Shown: positions 27,151-36,797, numbered from the stretch's first letter. The stretch: 41,521 nucleotides of DNA from Pseudomonadota bacterium (GCA_022705045.1 JAKJFE010000007.1:1-41521); one strand, 5' to 3'. A program made the numbers and translations. The notes: generated by a model from the letters alone, not told the origin.

Positions 27151-27999
27151 TCAGTCGCCGCCGCGTTCGCGCGGACCAAGACGGGCTTCGCACTGCACGG
27201 CGTGGATGCGCGGCTCAGGGCCCAGTTCCAGCGCCGTGAGCTTGCCGCCCCAGACCGCGCCGGTATCGATGGCATGGATGCCCAGCCCCTGAAACAGGCC
27301 AAGCGTGGACCAGTGGCCGCAGACGATGGGCAGATCGCGCGGCGCATGACCCGGCACTTCGAACCACGGATACAGGCCGGGCTGCTGGGTGCCGGGTGCG
27401 CCCTTGGCATTGAAATCCATGCGTCCGCGCACATCGCAGAAGCGCAGGCGGGTCATGACGTTGATGATGGCGCGCAGGCGATCGATGCCGTTCAGGTTCT
27501 TCGACCAGACCGACGGGCGGTCGCCGAACATGTGCTTGAGCAGCTTGCGGTAGTCCTCGCCCTGCAGCTTGCGTTCGACCTCGCTGGCGCGCGCCTTGGC
27601 GATGTTCAATGTCCAGCGCGGCGCGAGGCCGGCGTGCACCATGGCGAAGCCGAGTTCGCGATCGATGTGCAGCAAGGGGCGATGGCGCAACCAGGTCATC
27701 AGATCGTCGCGGTCGGCGGCCATGAGCACGCGTGCCAGGTCGACATTGGCGCGGCGCTGGTCGGCTTCCTTGCGTTCCGAAATCGCGAGCAGGCTGAGAT
27801 CATGGTTGCCGAGCACGACCACCGACTGCGCATCCAGCGATCGCACCATGCGCAGGACTTCGAGCGAATGCCCGCCGCGGTTGACGAGATCGCCGCAGAA
27901 CCACAGCCGGTCACGGGCCGTGTCGAAATTCAGATGTTCAAGCAGACGTGCCAGCGCGTCGTAGCAGCCCTGCACGTCGCCGATGGCATAGGTGGCCAT
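27151..27999 (-). CDS. apaH: Symmetrical bis(5'-nucleosyl)-tetraphosphatase ApaH
   Basis: A 282-residue metallophosphatase that splits diadenosine tetraphosphate (Ap4A) into two ADP. The metal-binding motifs are in order: IGDVQGCYD (D8), CGDLVNRG, VLGNHD and MVHAGLAP. It has the family ending with GHWSTLGLF and IDTGAVWGG. It begins at ATG 27999, whose A is the last base of the apaG stop (TGATG), so the two are translationally coupled. ApaH also removes Np4 caps from RNA in E. coli (family knowledge). Confidence 0.96.
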   Translation of the reverse strand: MATYAIGDVQGCYDALARLLEHLNFDTARDRLWFCGDLVNRGGHSLEVLRMVRSLDAQSVVVLGNHDLSLLAISERKEADQRRANVDLARVLMAADRDDLMTWLRHRPLLHIDRELGFAMVHAGLAPRWTLNIAKARASEVERKLQGEDYRKLLKHMFGDRPSVWSKNLNGIDRLRAIINVMTRLRFCDVRGRMDFNAKGAPGTQQPGLYPWFEVPGHAPRDLPIVCGHWSTLGLFQGLGIHAIDTGAVWGGKLTALELGPEPRIHAVQCEARLGPRERGGD

Positions 28000-28382
28000 C
28001 AGTGCAAGGTGCGCGGCACGGACAGCGTGAAGCGCGGGATCGGCGCATCGAAGGCGGTGCCATCGTCGGCGACCATCTGGTAGCTGCCCTGCATGGTGCC
28101 GACCGGGGTGTCGAGGATGGCACCCGAGGTGTATTCGAAGCGTTCGCCGGGCTGCAGGTGCGGATGTTCGCCGACCACGCCGGGGCCACGCACTTCCTCG
28201 ACCTTGCCATTGGCATCGGTGATCACCCAATGCCGCGTCAGCAGCTTGGCCGGCACGTCGCCAGCGTTGTGCAGGGTGATGGTGTACGCGAATGCATACC
28301 GACCTTGGGCCGGCTTCGACTGCTCTTCGAGGAAACGCGGCGCTGCGGCCACGTCGATGCGGTAGTTGGTTCGGGACGTCAT
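27999..28382 (-). CDS. apaG: ApaG protein (Co2+/Mg2+ efflux-associated name)
   Basis: A 127-residue beta-sandwich protein with the ApaG signature: [53 protein letters not shown] and [10 protein letters not shown]. The start ATG 28382 gives the family length; an earlier in-frame ATG is not supported. It overlaps apaH by one base. The biochemical role of ApaG is not settled; the name linked to cobalt resistance comes from Salmonella genetics. It is divergent from kmo across an 89-base gap. Confidence 0.95.
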   Translation of the reverse strand: MTSRTNYRIDVAAAPRFLEEQSKPAQGRYAFAYTITLHNAGDVPAKLLTRHWVITDANGKVEEVRGPGVVGEHPHLQPGERFEYTSGAILDTPVGTMQGSYQMVADDGTAFDAPIPRFTLSVPRTLH

Positions 28383-28438
28383 GGCGCGATTGTCGTGGGC
28401 CGGGGCGCGCCGATCAATCATCCCGCGATGGCGCTGGT

Positions 28439-28444
28439 TATGAT
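28439..28444 (+). promoter_or_regulatory. Possible -10 box (TATGAT) for kmo
   Basis: TATGAT lies 27 bases before the kmo ATG and has five of six consensus bases. No recognisable -35 element is found 16-18 bases upstream, so this is a weak call. Confidence 0.3.
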
Positions 28445-28471
28445 CGCGATCCCGATGCATTGGACGCCGCC

Positions 28472-29821
28472 ATGTCGAAACGCGAATACACCCTGATCGG
28501 CGCAGGCTTGGCCGGCAGCCTGCTGGCCCTGCTGCTGGCGCGACGCGGCGAAAAGGTGCGCGTGTTCGAACGGCGTCCGGATCCGCGCAGCGTCGGCTAT
28601 CTCGGCGGGCGCTCGATCAACCTCGCGCTGGCCGAACGCGGCCTGCACGGCCTGCGCCTGGCCGGTCTGGAGCGCGCGGTGATGGATCAAGCGGTGATGA
28701 TGCGCGGTCGCATGGTGCACGAGATCGGCGAAGCGGACCGTTTCATGCGTTACGGCAAGGATGATTCCGAGGTGATCTGGTCGGTCAATCGCGGGCGTCT
28801 GAACACCAGCGTGCTGCAGGCCGCCGAGGACGCTGGCGCACGCTTCCATTTCGACAGCGCGCTGGCTTCGGCCGATTTCGACCGCCGCGAACTGCGCTTC
28901 GAGAGCAGCGACGGCGTGCATTGTCAGACCGTGTTCGACTGCGTCATCGGCACCGACGGCGCCGGTTCGGCACTGCGCGCCGCGATGATGAAAGCGACCG
29001 ACCTCGGCGAACGCATCGAATGGCTCGGACACAGTTACAAGGAACTGGAGATTCCTTCGGCCCCTGCGGGCGGATTCCTGATCGAACCGAACGCGCTGCA
29101 CATCTGGCCACGCGGCGGCTACATGCTGATCGCACTGCCGAACGTCGACGGCAGCTTCACCGTCACCCTGTTCCTCGGCAACGAGGGGCGGCCGAGCTTC
29201 GCGACCTTGGGAACGATGGAAGCCGTGCGCGATTTCTTCGCGACCGAATTCCCGTCCGCGGTGCCGCTGATGCCCGAGCACCTGCAGGACTTCGCGCGCA
29301 ACCCGACTGGCCTGCTGGCGACACTGCGCCTCGACCAATGGCACATCGACGGTCGCGCCCTGCTCGTCGGCGACGCCGCGCATGCCATCGTGCCTTTCCA
29401 CGGCCAGGGCATGAATTGCGCCTTCGAGGACTGCGTCGAACTCGACCAGTTGCTTTCGGAGCATTCCGATCTCGAAAGCGCTTTCGCCGAGTTCCACGTG
29501 CGCCGCAAACCGAACGCGGACGCCATCGCCGACATGGCCATCGAGAACTACGTCGAGATGCGCGATTCGGTCGCCGACGATCGCTTCGTCCTGCTCAAGC
29601 AACTCGAACGCAGCCTCGCCGGCCTGCACCCGGAACGCTTCGTGCCGCGCTACTCGATGGTCATGTTCCGCCGCATCGGCTACGCCGAAGCGCAACGCCG
29701 CGGCCGTGTGCAATGGCAGATCCTCGAAGACCTGCTCGGCCCCGCCACCGACCTCGCCGGCATCGACTATGCCGAAGCCGAACGCCGCATCGTTTCCGAA
29801 CTGGTGCCGTTGGCGAACTGA
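28472..29821 (+). CDS. kmo: Kynurenine 3-monooxygenase
   Basis: A 449-residue FAD-dependent hydroxylase converting L-kynurenine to 3-hydroxykynurenine in tryptophan breakdown or de novo NAD synthesis. It has the GxGxxG site in [19 protein letters not shown], the KMO-typical [15 protein letters not shown], and the second FAD motif [21 protein letters not shown]. The length matches family members. The start ATG 28472 was chosen because it begins just before the FAD fold; the upstream frame is non-homologous. No other kynurenine-pathway gene lies in the window. A strong hairpin follows the stop. Confidence 0.95.
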   Translation: MSKREYTLIGAGLAGSLLALLLARRGEKVRVFERRPDPRSVGYLGGRSINLALAERGLHGLRLAGLERAVMDQAVMMRGRMVHEIGEADRFMRYGKDDSEVIWSVNRGRLNTSVLQAAEDAGARFHFDSALASADFDRRELRFESSDGVHCQTVFDCVIGTDGAGSALRAAMMKATDLGERIEWLGHSYKELEIPSAPAGGFLIEPNALHIWPRGGYMLIALPNVDGSFTVTLFLGNEGRPSFATLGTMEAVRDFFATEFPSAVPLMPEHLQDFARNPTGLLATLRLDQWHIDGRALLVGDAAHAIVPFHGQGMNCAFEDCVELDQLLSEHSDLESAFAEFHVRRKPNADAIADMAIENYVEMRDSVADDRFVLLKQLERSLAGLHPERFVPRYSMVMFRRIGYAEAQRRGRVQWQILEDLLGPATDLAGIDYAEAERRIVSELVPLAN

Positions 29822-29827
29822 GCCGTT

Positions 29828-29854
29828 CCGGCGCCGCGCGAACTGCGGCGCCGG
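29828..29854. terminator. Bidirectional hairpin between kmo and the subtilase gene
   Basis: Arms CCGGCGCCGC (29828-29837) and GCGGCGCCGG (29845-29854) pair perfectly over 10 bases around a seven-base loop, between two convergent stop codons. There is no T-run. Confidence 0.65.
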
Positions 29855-29863
29855 CATGGGTGC

Positions 29864-32800
29864 TTACTGGCAGGGCATGTCGCCGGTGATCTTGAGCTGG
29901 GTAGCGTTGTTGCGCGTCCACGCGCCGGGTACGCCCTGTTGCCAGGTCGCATTGAGGGTCACGCTGCCGTTGGCCTTGTTGGTGTAGGTGCGATTCAGCG
30001 TGCCAACCTGCGTGGTCGTGACGCTGCTGAACGCGCAGGTCGGGCAGAAGCCGCGGTGCTGCAGCAGCGGGATCGCCACCGCGGCGCCCGGCGTCGTCGT
30101 CACGCCGAGCAGCCAGCGCGCCACGCCTTGCGCGTCGAACAGGTAGGCGGCATCCGCTTCCACGGACGAAATCGCCGTGACACTGAAGCCCCAACCCGAT
30201 TCCGCCGGGTTCGCCCAAGCGCCCGAATAGCTGGTCGGCGCGCCGCCGACCGACGGACAGCTCGCACCAGCACTCGTCTGGAACGGCTCGCTGCCGTACT
30301 GGCCGTCGAGCAGCCACGAGAACGTGAAGGCCGAGGCCGAGTCGAACGTCAGCATCACTTCGCCGACCGCATTCGAATAGGCGGTCGTGCCGTTCCAGCT
30401 CAGGCGATACAGCGGCGCACGCCAGCTGCCGGCATTGGCGCCCGGTGCGGCATTCGCGGCCAGGTACCAGGTCGGCGTGCCGTCTTCGAGATAGGTGTAC
30501 CAGACCAGGGCCCAGGCGCTGTCCGCCTGCGACAGGAACATGCCATGGCCGGAACGGTTGGGATTGAAGTAGCCCTGCATCACCGGACGCGCCATCGCCG
30601 CGCCGAAGTCGAGCTTGCTGGTCAGCGTGAACGTGGCCGACGTGCTGCCGCTGTTGACCGCCGTGATGTACCAGCGACCCGGCGTCAGCGCCGCACCGAG
30701 CAGATCGACCGCCTCGGTCGCACCCGCGTGGATCGACGTGCCCTGCGCCTGGCCGCGTGCCGGCGCGGCCGCGAACGTCGGCGGCGTCGGTGCTGCCGTC
30801 GCCTTGGCGACGTACAGGTCGACTTCGCCGCTGCCGCTCGTCGCCACGTGCAGACCAGTCGCGTTCGGCGGCACGTCGATGACGATGCGCTCGTGCGCCT
30901 GGCCTGCGGTCAGCGTGATCGTTTCGCTGTCGTCGAATCCGTGCATCACGATCGGAGACGGCGTGCTCGACGCGGTGCGCTTGATCCGCAGCGGAATCAG
31001 ACCGACGCCTTCGGGGCGGCTGCGCGTGGCACCGATGCGCAGGAAGGCGAAGGCGGTTTCATCGACCGCCAGCGCCGGCAGATTCCAGGCGATGCGCGTC
31101 TGGAACGGCGCCTGCGCCTCGGTCACGCGGGGTCCGGTAAAGCTCGCACTCAGATCACTGGCGCCGTCGAGGCCACCGTTGTAGACCTCGACCTTGATCG
31201 TTTCCGCGGTACCGCGAAGTTTCTGCATCAGGATCCAGTAACGCGATGTCGCGCTGGGGTAAACGGCCTCGATCGTGCATTCGTCATTCGCGTCTGGCGA
31301 GCTGCCCGCGCACAACTGTTCGCTCTCTTCGGCGACGCCGTTTCCATTGGCATCAAAGCCGATGTAGATGTCTTTGTCGCCACCCGACGGATTCAGGATT
31401 GCCGCGCGAATGACCGCCGAAACATTGTTGCCGGCCGCCGGTGGTGCGAGGAACAACGTTCGCACACCGCTCGTCCCGTTGTACGGGTCATCGTCCGTGT
31501 CTGCGATGACCGTGCCACCGAAGGATTCGAGACGACGCAACTGCGTCGCACCGAAAGTGGCGTCGGACAGCGCGACCAGTCCGCTCAGCGTCCGCAGGCT
31601 GTAACCATTGGTGGTATCGGTTTCGATCACGATCTCGTCGGGCACGTCGCCGGCGGAAGCCTTCACGGCCACCGGGACGACCGTGGTCGCGAGGTCGCTG
31701 TTGCCAACCGGGACCAGGCGGATCTGGCCGTCGATCCAGGTGCCGATCAGCGAGGAGTCGTTGATGTTCACGGTGATCGACAGGGCCGTGCCGTTCGCGT
31801 TGTTCGCACTGAACTCGCTCGGCGTCACCGTCACCGACGTGCCGGCCGGCATGCTCGATTCAACGCGCCAGTTGCCACTGCTCATCGCCGTGACCGCGCG
31901 CGAGAAACTGCAGGTCTGGGCACAGTCGTCCGTATGGATGAAGGGCAGGTTGAGATTCTTCGGTTGCCCGCCGAAAGCCGGGTCGGCTTCGCGGAACTGC
32001 GTCGAGGTCACGTTGAAGTACAACCCGGCGCGGGCGGCCTGATCGACGCGCGTGCGACCGGCGCCCCCTTCGACATACGGCGCCGGCGTGACGCCGTCTT
32101 CCATCAGCAGCGTGTGTGACGCCGTGGTCACCAGTGCCGATTCGACCTGGGCGACGCTCCAACTCGGATTGGCCGACAACAGCAGCGCCGCTGCGCCAGC
32201 GATGTGCGGCGAAGCCATCGAGGTGCCGCTGAACACGACCGATCCGTTCGAACGATGATAGGCCGCAGCGATGCTGGTGCCTGGCGCGGCAATGGTCGGT
32301 TTCAGCACGCCGCTGTAGGGCGTCACCGGACCACGGCCACTGGAGTCGTTCAAGACGTCACCGGCACCGTCGTTGCGCGTCGCCACCGACGAGATCGCCG
32401 CATTGATCTGACCACCGGCGACACGCGCCGCCTCGACCAGATTCCTGATCGTCGTGCCATCGGTCGCATTCAGGTGCACCGCTGGCAGGAAGTGGCCGTC
32501 CGCCACGACATTGGCGTCGCCACCGGGCACGTTGGCGAGGATCATGCCGACCGCGCCGGCCAGCTTGACGTTGCAGCCCTTCTCGATGCGCGCGTATTCG
32601 CCGCGGTCGCAGATCACGATCTTGCCGGCGAGAGATCCGGCGGGAAACGGATTGCTGGCGCTGCTCGTGCACGTCGTCGTGTTGTTGGTCGCCGTGCCGC
32701 TGCCGCACAGGGCATTGCCGAAGTCTTTGGCGTGCACGACCTGGGCCGTGCCGACGCCGGCGGTGATGCCGTCACCGACCAGATTGAACGGCGTGGTAAC

Positions 32801-34012
32801 GCCGTGGCCGCTGATGCCGGTCACCGAGGTCGAGAAGCGACGGCCGCTGGATTCGTTGGCCGCCGTGATCACCCAGGGGGCATTGCCGGGCGACGACACC
32901 GTGCTGGTGCCGGGACCGCTGTTGCCGGCCGCGACCACCGGCACGACGCCGGCAGCGCGCACATTGAAGAACGCGGCCGCGTCGTCAGCGGTACTGTTCA
33001 AGCGCAGTGAGCCCCAGGGATCGTAGGCGCCGCCGCCGATCGAGAAATTGACCACGTCGACGCCGTCGGCGACGACCTGGTTCAGCGCGGAAATGATCGC
33101 CGATCCCGAGCAACCGTCGTCCTGCGCCTCGAAGCAGACCTTGTAGGAGATCAGGTTCGCACGCGGCGCCACGCCGGACAGCGTCCGGTTCAGCGTCGTC
33201 GTCGGCGCACTCTGCGCGACCGTGAACGGATTGCCGACGGCCGTGCTGGCGACATGGGTGCCATGGCCGCCGCAGTCCTTGCCGGCCGACGTGGTCGAGT
33301 CGAAGCTGCAGGTCTCGTTGACGTAGTCGTACAGGCCGATCAATTTGTCGTTGCAGCGCGTGTCGGCGCCCGAGGCACAGACGCCATACCGCTGGCCGCG
33401 CGGGTTGCTGTGGTCGAAACCGTCCACCGCCACGTCGGCGAAGGACGGATGCGAGGTGTTCACGCCGCTGTCGACGATGCCGACGACGACGCCCTCGCCC
33501 TTGGTGCGGATGTTCGAGCCCTGGACCGTGCCGTTCCAGACCGAGTCTGCGCCGATCCATTGCGGACCCGCGTCGGTCAACAGGCGGCGCTTGAAGTCCG
33601 GGCGCACGGCGACGACGCCGTCGATGCCTTTCATCACCTCGGCCTCGGCCTCGCTCAATTCGATCGCGAAACCGTTCGCGACGAGGTCGTAACGGTACTT
33701 CGGCGTCAGCGTGCGCTTGAAGCGGGTGGCGGCGGCATCCAGCACCAGGCCCTGACGTTCATGCAGGAAATCGACGTAACGACGTACCGGCGCGGCCTTG
33801 GCATCGAGCTTGTGCGCACCCGAGACGCCGATGGCGGTGGGCTCAAGATGTGCGGCGCGCTTGGCATTGCCGAGCTGGGCGGGATTTTCGAAAGTCGCCG
33901 CGGGCGGTTCGGCCAGGGAAACGAGATAGATCTTGCGGGCATCGGCCGCCTGGGCCGTGCCGGCAAGCGCCAGGCTGGCGCAGAGGGCTGCGCGGAGATG
34001 GGCATGAATCAT
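29864..34012 (-). CDS. Secreted S8 subtilisin-like protease with duplicated C-terminal module
   Basis: A 1382-residue exported protease. The signal peptide is 1-22 (ALA-type cleavage after AQA), followed by an I9-like propeptide to about 140. The catalytic triad is D181 (GIVDSGVNTSHPSF), H253 (GGHGTHVAS) and S598 (FSGTSMASPH), with oxyanion N364. A PA-type insert spans about 410-560. After the catalytic domain come beta-rich regions: a calcium-loop-like DANGNGVAEESE stretch, a PPC-like domain near 1040-1135, and two related modules (1140-1255 and 1260-1382), each opening with a pattern like GYFNPNRSGHG / GAWANPAESGWG. These suggest cell-surface or substrate binding. AAAGG lies nine bases before the ATG. 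Confidence 0.92.
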   Translation of the reverse strand: MIHAHLRAALCASLALAGTAQAADARKIYLVSLAEPPAATFENPAQLGNAKRAAHLEPTAIGVSGAHKLDAKAAPVRRYVDFLHERQGLVLDAAATRFKRTLTPKYRYDLVANGFAIELSEAEAEVMKGIDGVVAVRPDFKRRLLTDAGPQWIGADSVWNGTVQGSNIRTKGEGVVVGIVDSGVNTSHPSFADVAVDGFDHSNPRGQRYGVCASGADTRCNDKLIGLYDYVNETCSFDSTTSAGKDCGGHGTHVASTAVGNPFTVAQSAPTTTLNRTLSGVAPRANLISYKVCFEAQDDGCSGSAIISALNQVVADGVDVVNFSIGGGAYDPWGSLRLNSTADDAAAFFNVRAAGVVPVVAAGNSGPGTSTVSSPGNAPWVITAANESSGRRFSTSVTGISGHGVTTPFNLVGDGITAGVGTAQVVHAKDFGNALCGSGTATNNTTTCTSSASNPFPAGSLAGKIVICDRGEYARIEKGCNVKLAGAVGMILANVPGGDANVVADGHFLPAVHLNATDGTTIRNLVEAARVAGGQINAAISSVATRNDGAGDVLNDSSGRGPVTPYSGVLKPTIAAPGTSIAAAYHRSNGSVVFSGTSMASPHIAGAAALLLSANPSWSVAQVESALVTTASHTLLMEDGVTPAPYVEGGAGRTRVDQAARAGLYFNVTSTQFREADPAFGGQPKNLNLPFIHTDDCAQTCSFSRAVTAMSSGNWRVESSMPAGTSVTVTPSEFSANNANGTALSITVNINDSSLIGTWIDGQIRLVPVGNSDLATTVVPVAVKASAGDVPDEIVIETDTTNGYSLRTLSGLVALSDATFGATQLRRLESFGGTVIADTDDDPYNGTSGVRTLFLAPPAAGNNVSAVIRAAILNPSGGDKDIYIGFDANGNGVAEESEQLCAGSSPDANDECTIEAVYPSATSRYWILMQKLRGTAETIKVEVYNGGLDGASDLSASFTGPRVTEAQAPFQTRIAWNLPALAVDETAFAFLRIGATRSRPEGVGLIPLRIKRTASSTPSPIVMHGFDDSETITLTAGQAHERIVIDVPPNATGLHVATSGSGEVDLYVAKATAAPTPPTFAAAPARGQAQGTSIHAGATEAVDLLGAALTPGRWYITAVNSGSTSATFTLTSKLDFGAAMARPVMQGYFNPNRSGHGMFLSQADSAWALVWYTYLEDGTPTWYLAANAAPGANAGSWRAPLYRLSWNGTTAYSNAVGEVMLTFDSASAFTFSWLLDGQYGSEPFQTSAGASCPSVGGAPTSYSGAWANPAESGWGFSVTAISSVEADAAYLFDAQGVARWLLGVTTTPGAAVAIPLLQHRGFCPTCAFSSVTTTQVGTLNRTYTNKANGSVTLNATWQQGVPGAWTRNNATQLKITGDMPCQ

Positions 34013-34080
34013 GTGCCGATACCTTTCTTTACGATCGCGAGCCGGCGATCATCGCAAATCTTTCTACGCGCCGCATGTGT

Positions 34081-34542
34081 ATGTCGAATGAAGCCCGCGA
34101 AGTGCTGAACGGATTCCTGAGTGCCGAGTATGGCCGCGGCCCGGATGAAACACGCCTGATTCACATCGGTGAACGCCATCCAGAGACGGGCTCGCTCCAC
34201 TGGATCACCGCCTGGAATCCGCTGGGCATCGTGCACGACGACGCTGCAAACGCCGTCGCACAGCGCGACTTGTTTGCCGCACTCGCCATGGCCGGATTGC
34301 GCGTCGAGCATGGCTTCGCACGCTCGCCGGAGCAGTCGGACGACGGCTGGCGCGAGCCCTGTGCCATCGTGCACGACGCGGACCACCAGTCGATCGACGC
34401 ACTGGCGCGCCGCTTCCGGCAACTCGCGGTGGTCGTGCTGGAACCCGGGGCGCCGGCACGGCTGCGCTGCTATCGCGCGCTGTGGATCGAACGCTTCGGC
34501 AGCGCCGACATGGACGCTCGGAACGTCGAATGGGTAGCATAA
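34081..34542 (+). CDS. DUF3293 family protein
   Basis: A 153-residue cytoplasmic protein with the DUF3293 pattern: an LIHIGE strand, then LHWITAWNPLG, a central GLRVEHGFARSPEQSDDGWREP and a final LARRFRQLAVVVLEPG. The function is unknown. Two in-frame ATGs stand at 34075 and 34081 with no ribosome site in front of either; the second was taken. It is divergent from the subtilase gene across a 68-base gap that contains the small dyad GATCGC-GAGCCG-GCGATC (34033-34050). The ccm operon starts 22 bases after its stop. Confidence 0.75.
   Translation: MSNEAREVLNGFLSAEYGRGPDETRLIHIGERHPETGSLHWITAWNPLGIVHDDAANAVAQRDLFAALAMAGLRVEHGFARSPEQSDDGWREPCAIVHDADHQSIDALARRFRQLAVVVLEPGAPARLRCYRALWIERFGSADMDARNVEWVA
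34511..34540 (+). promoter_or_regulatory. Possible promoter for the ccm operon
   Basis: TGGACG (34511-34516) and TAGCAT (34535-34540) are 18 bases apart, and the -10 box ends 24 bases before the ccmA ATG. Both hexamers are imperfect and lie inside the end of the DUF3293 gene. Confidence 0.3.
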
Positions 34543-34564
34543 CCCTCCACTTTTTCTGCTGACG

Positions 34565-35206
34565 ATGCCTGATTCCCTACACGACGCCGCGCCGCTGCTC
34601 GCTGCCCGCGGACTGGCCATGGTGCGCCAGGGCGAACCGATCTTCGGGCCGCTCGACTTCGATCTGCACGCGGGCGAAGTGCTGTTGATCGAGGGCGGCA
34701 ACGGCAGCGGCAAGACCACGCTGTTGCGTGTGCTCGCCGGACTGCTGAGCGCCAGCGAAGGTCGCATCGAACGCAATGGCGTGGTGTCCGAGGATCTGAC
34801 CACGCCGGTCGGATTCCTGAGCCACGCACTCGGCCTGCGCGCCGACCTGAGTCCAATCGAACAACTCGATTTCTTCGCCTGCCTGTACGGGCTGCGCCCC
34901 GGCATTTCGGCGATGGGGGCACTGAAATCGGTCGGTCTCGATGGCTTCGAACACATGCCGGTGCGTCGACTGTCGGCGGGCCAGCGCAAACGCTGCGCGC
35001 TGGCGGCGCTGCTGCACACCGCGAATACGCTGTGGCTGCTTGACGAGCCCTACGCCAACCTCGATCGCGACGGCCAGATCCTGGTCGACCGCCTGCTCGA
35101 GGCGCACATCGCCCGCGGCGGCGCGGCGCTGATCACCTCGCACGGTCTGATTGAACCGACCGTCTCGCGGGTGCGGCGCATGCGCATGGAACTGGCCCAT
35201 GCGTAA
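34565..35206 (+). CDS. ccmA: Heme exporter ATPase CcmA
   Basis: A 213-residue ABC ATPase, first gene of a System I cytochrome c maturation operon. Walker A is GGNGSGKT (44-51), the signature LSAGQRKR and Walker B LWLLDEPYANLD, the last being typical of CcmA. With CcmB and CcmC it releases heme-loaded CcmE into the periplasm. There is no clear ribosome site before the ATG. It overlaps ccmB by eight bases. Confidence 0.95.
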   Translation: MPDSLHDAAPLLAARGLAMVRQGEPIFGPLDFDLHAGEVLLIEGGNGSGKTTLLRVLAGLLSASEGRIERNGVVSEDLTTPVGFLSHALGLRADLSPIEQLDFFACLYGLRPGISAMGALKSVGLDGFEHMPVRRLSAGQRKRCALAALLHTANTLWLLDEPYANLDRDGQILVDRLLEAHIARGGAALITSHGLIEPTVSRVRRMRMELAHA

Positions 35207-35882
35207 GGGCAGCGTGCTTTCCGCCTTCTTCGGCGTGATGCGCCGCGACGCGCTGTCGCTGTGGCGCCGACGCGCCGATGCGCTGAACCCGATCTGGTTC
35301 GCCGCCATCGTCGTCACCCTGTTCCCGCTCGCCCTGGGTCCGGAAGCCGCCAAGCTGGCGCGCATCGCCGGTGGCGTGATCTGGGTCATCGTGCTGCTCG
35401 CGAGTTTGTTGTCTCTTGACGCCTTGTTCCGCGCCGATCTGGAAGAAGGCTCGCTCGACCTCATGCTGACCAGCGCCCAACCGCTTGCCGTGCTTGCCGC
35501 CGCCAAGATCCTGCTGCACTGGCTGGCCACCGGCCTGCCCCTGCTCGCGATAACGCCCATCGCGGCGACCGCGCTCGGCCTGTCACCGAAGGCCTTGCCG
35601 GTGCTATTGACATCGCTTGCACTCGGCACGCCCATCATCAGCGTCATCGGCGCCTGCGCCGCGGCGCTCACCGCGGGTCTGCGTCGCGCCGGCATGCTGC
35701 TGTCGCTGATCGTGTTGCCGCTGGTGGTGCCGGTGCTGATCTTCGGCGCGGGCGCGGTCGAAGCCAGCCTGACCGGTACCTCGACCACGCAACCGATGCT
35801 GTTCCTCGCTGCGGGCCTCGTGGCATCGATCGCACTCGGGCCGATGGTCTGCGCAGCCGCACTTCGTCTTGGAAACCATTGA
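35199..35882 (+). CDS. ccmB: Heme exporter permease CcmB
   Basis: A 227-residue inner-membrane protein with six hydrophobic helices. It begins MRKGSVLSAFFGVMRRDALS and contains the CcmB-typical LLSLDALFRADLEEGSLDLML followed by LPLLAITPIAATALGL. It forms the membrane part of the CcmAB complex. The start at ATG 35199 lies inside the end of ccmA, so translation is coupled; a longer in-frame start further inside ccmA is less likely. Confidence 0.94.
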   Translation: MRKGSVLSAFFGVMRRDALSLWRRRADALNPIWFAAIVVTLFPLALGPEAAKLARIAGGVIWVIVLLASLLSLDALFRADLEEGSLDLMLTSAQPLAVLAAAKILLHWLATGLPLLAITPIAATALGLSPKALPVLLTSLALGTPIISVIGACAAALTAGLRRAGMLLSLIVLPLVVPVLIFGAGAVEASLTGTSTTQPMLFLAAGLVASIALGPMVCAAALRLGNH

Positions 35883-35886
35883 TGTC

Positions 35887-36651
35887 ATGAACGGCTTTCT
35901 GGTCTGGTTGAACAGTTTCGGTTCCCCCGAGAAATTCCATCGGGTGGCCCTGCGCTTCGAGCCCTGGCTGCTCGGGCTGGCGCTGCTCGTCGGCGCCGTG
36001 GGCCTCTATCTCGGTCTCGTGAAAGCGCCGGCGGATTACCTGCAGGGCGAATCGGCGCGCATCATGTACATCCACATCCCGGCGGCGTGGATGTCGTTGT
36101 TCATCTACGGGTTCATGGCCTTCTCCGGCTTCTGCGCCCTGGTGTGGCGCTTCAAGGTGGCCGAACTGATGGCCATGGCCGCCGCGCCCATCGGTGCCGG
36201 GTTCACCGCGGTGACCCTGATCACCGGCAGCCTCTGGGGTCGCCCGACTTGGGGCACGTATTGGGTGTGGGACGCACGCCTGACCTCGGAACTGGTGCTG
36301 CTGTTCCTGTTCTTCGGCGTCATCGGCCTGTACAACGCCATCGAGGACCAGCGCAAAGGCGCACGCGCGGCCAGCCTGCTGGCGCTGATCGGTCTGGTGA
36401 ATCTCCCCATCATCCATTTCTCGGTGAACTGGTGGAACACCTTGCACCAGGGCAACTCGATCAACCTGTTCGCGGGCAAGTCGAGCATCCATCCCTCGAT
36501 GCTGTGGCCGCTGATCCTGATGGCGCTGGCGACCAAGTTCTGGTTCGGCGCCAGCCTGCTCGCACGCACACGTATCGCCCTGATCGAATTCGAAGCCGGC
36601 AAGGAATGGGCGCAGACCGCGCTGTTCGGGCCGCGGAGACCGGAAGCATGA
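35887..36651 (+). CDS. ccmC: Heme transporter CcmC
   Basis: A 254-residue six-helix protein that presents heme to CcmE. The tryptophan-rich periplasmic motif runs WGRPTWGTYWVWD (117-129), with the heme-ligand histidines H63 (YIHIPAAW) and H177 (PIIHFSVNWW) on either side. ATG 35887 was chosen, four bases after the ccmB stop. An in-frame TTG at 35869, inside ccmB, would add six residues. The stop overlaps ccmD (ATGA). Confidence 0.95.
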   Translation: MNGFLVWLNSFGSPEKFHRVALRFEPWLLGLALLVGAVGLYLGLVKAPADYLQGESARIMYIHIPAAWMSLFIYGFMAFSGFCALVWRFKVAELMAMAAAPIGAGFTAVTLITGSLWGRPTWGTYWVWDARLTSELVLLFLFFGVIGLYNAIEDQRKGARAASLLALIGLVNLPIIHFSVNWWNTLHQGNSINLFAGKSSIHPSMLWPLILMALATKFWFGASLLARTRIALIEFEAGKEWAQTALFGPRRPEA

Positions 36652-36797
36652 ACCACACGCCTTTCATCATCGCCTCGTACGCGGTGTTCGCCGCCTTCCT
36701 GATCTGGGATTTCCTGGCACCGCGCCTGGCCCTGCGCCGTCTGCGCCACGAGCTCGGCGCGCGTGCCGCGCGCGTGGAGCGGAGGAAGAACCGATGA
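36648..36797 (+). CDS. ccmD: Small membrane protein CcmD
   Basis: Forty-nine residues with one membrane helix (IIASYAVFAAFLIWDFLAP) followed by a basic cytoplasmic tail RLALRRLRHELGARAARVER. This is the normal make-up of CcmD, which joins CcmABC and is needed to release holo-CcmE. It overlaps ccmC upstream and ccmE downstream by four bases each (ATGA at both ends). Confidence 0.92.
   Translation: MNHTPFIIASYAVFAAFLIWDFLAPRLALRRLRHELGARAARVERRKNR

Noticed and set aside
28000..28230. N-terminal extension of ApaH into apaG
   Set aside because: ApaH homologues begin at the metal-binding strand directly after ATG 27999; the extension is apaG read in another frame.
29939..32119. 726-codon open frame antisense to the subtilase gene
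   Set aside because: Arginine-rich low-complexity translation with no start context; the subtilase domains fill the opposite strand.
34033..34050. GATCGC/GCGATC dyad upstream of the subtilase gene
   Set aside because: Six-base arms of a motif common in GC-rich DNA; not enough for an operator call.
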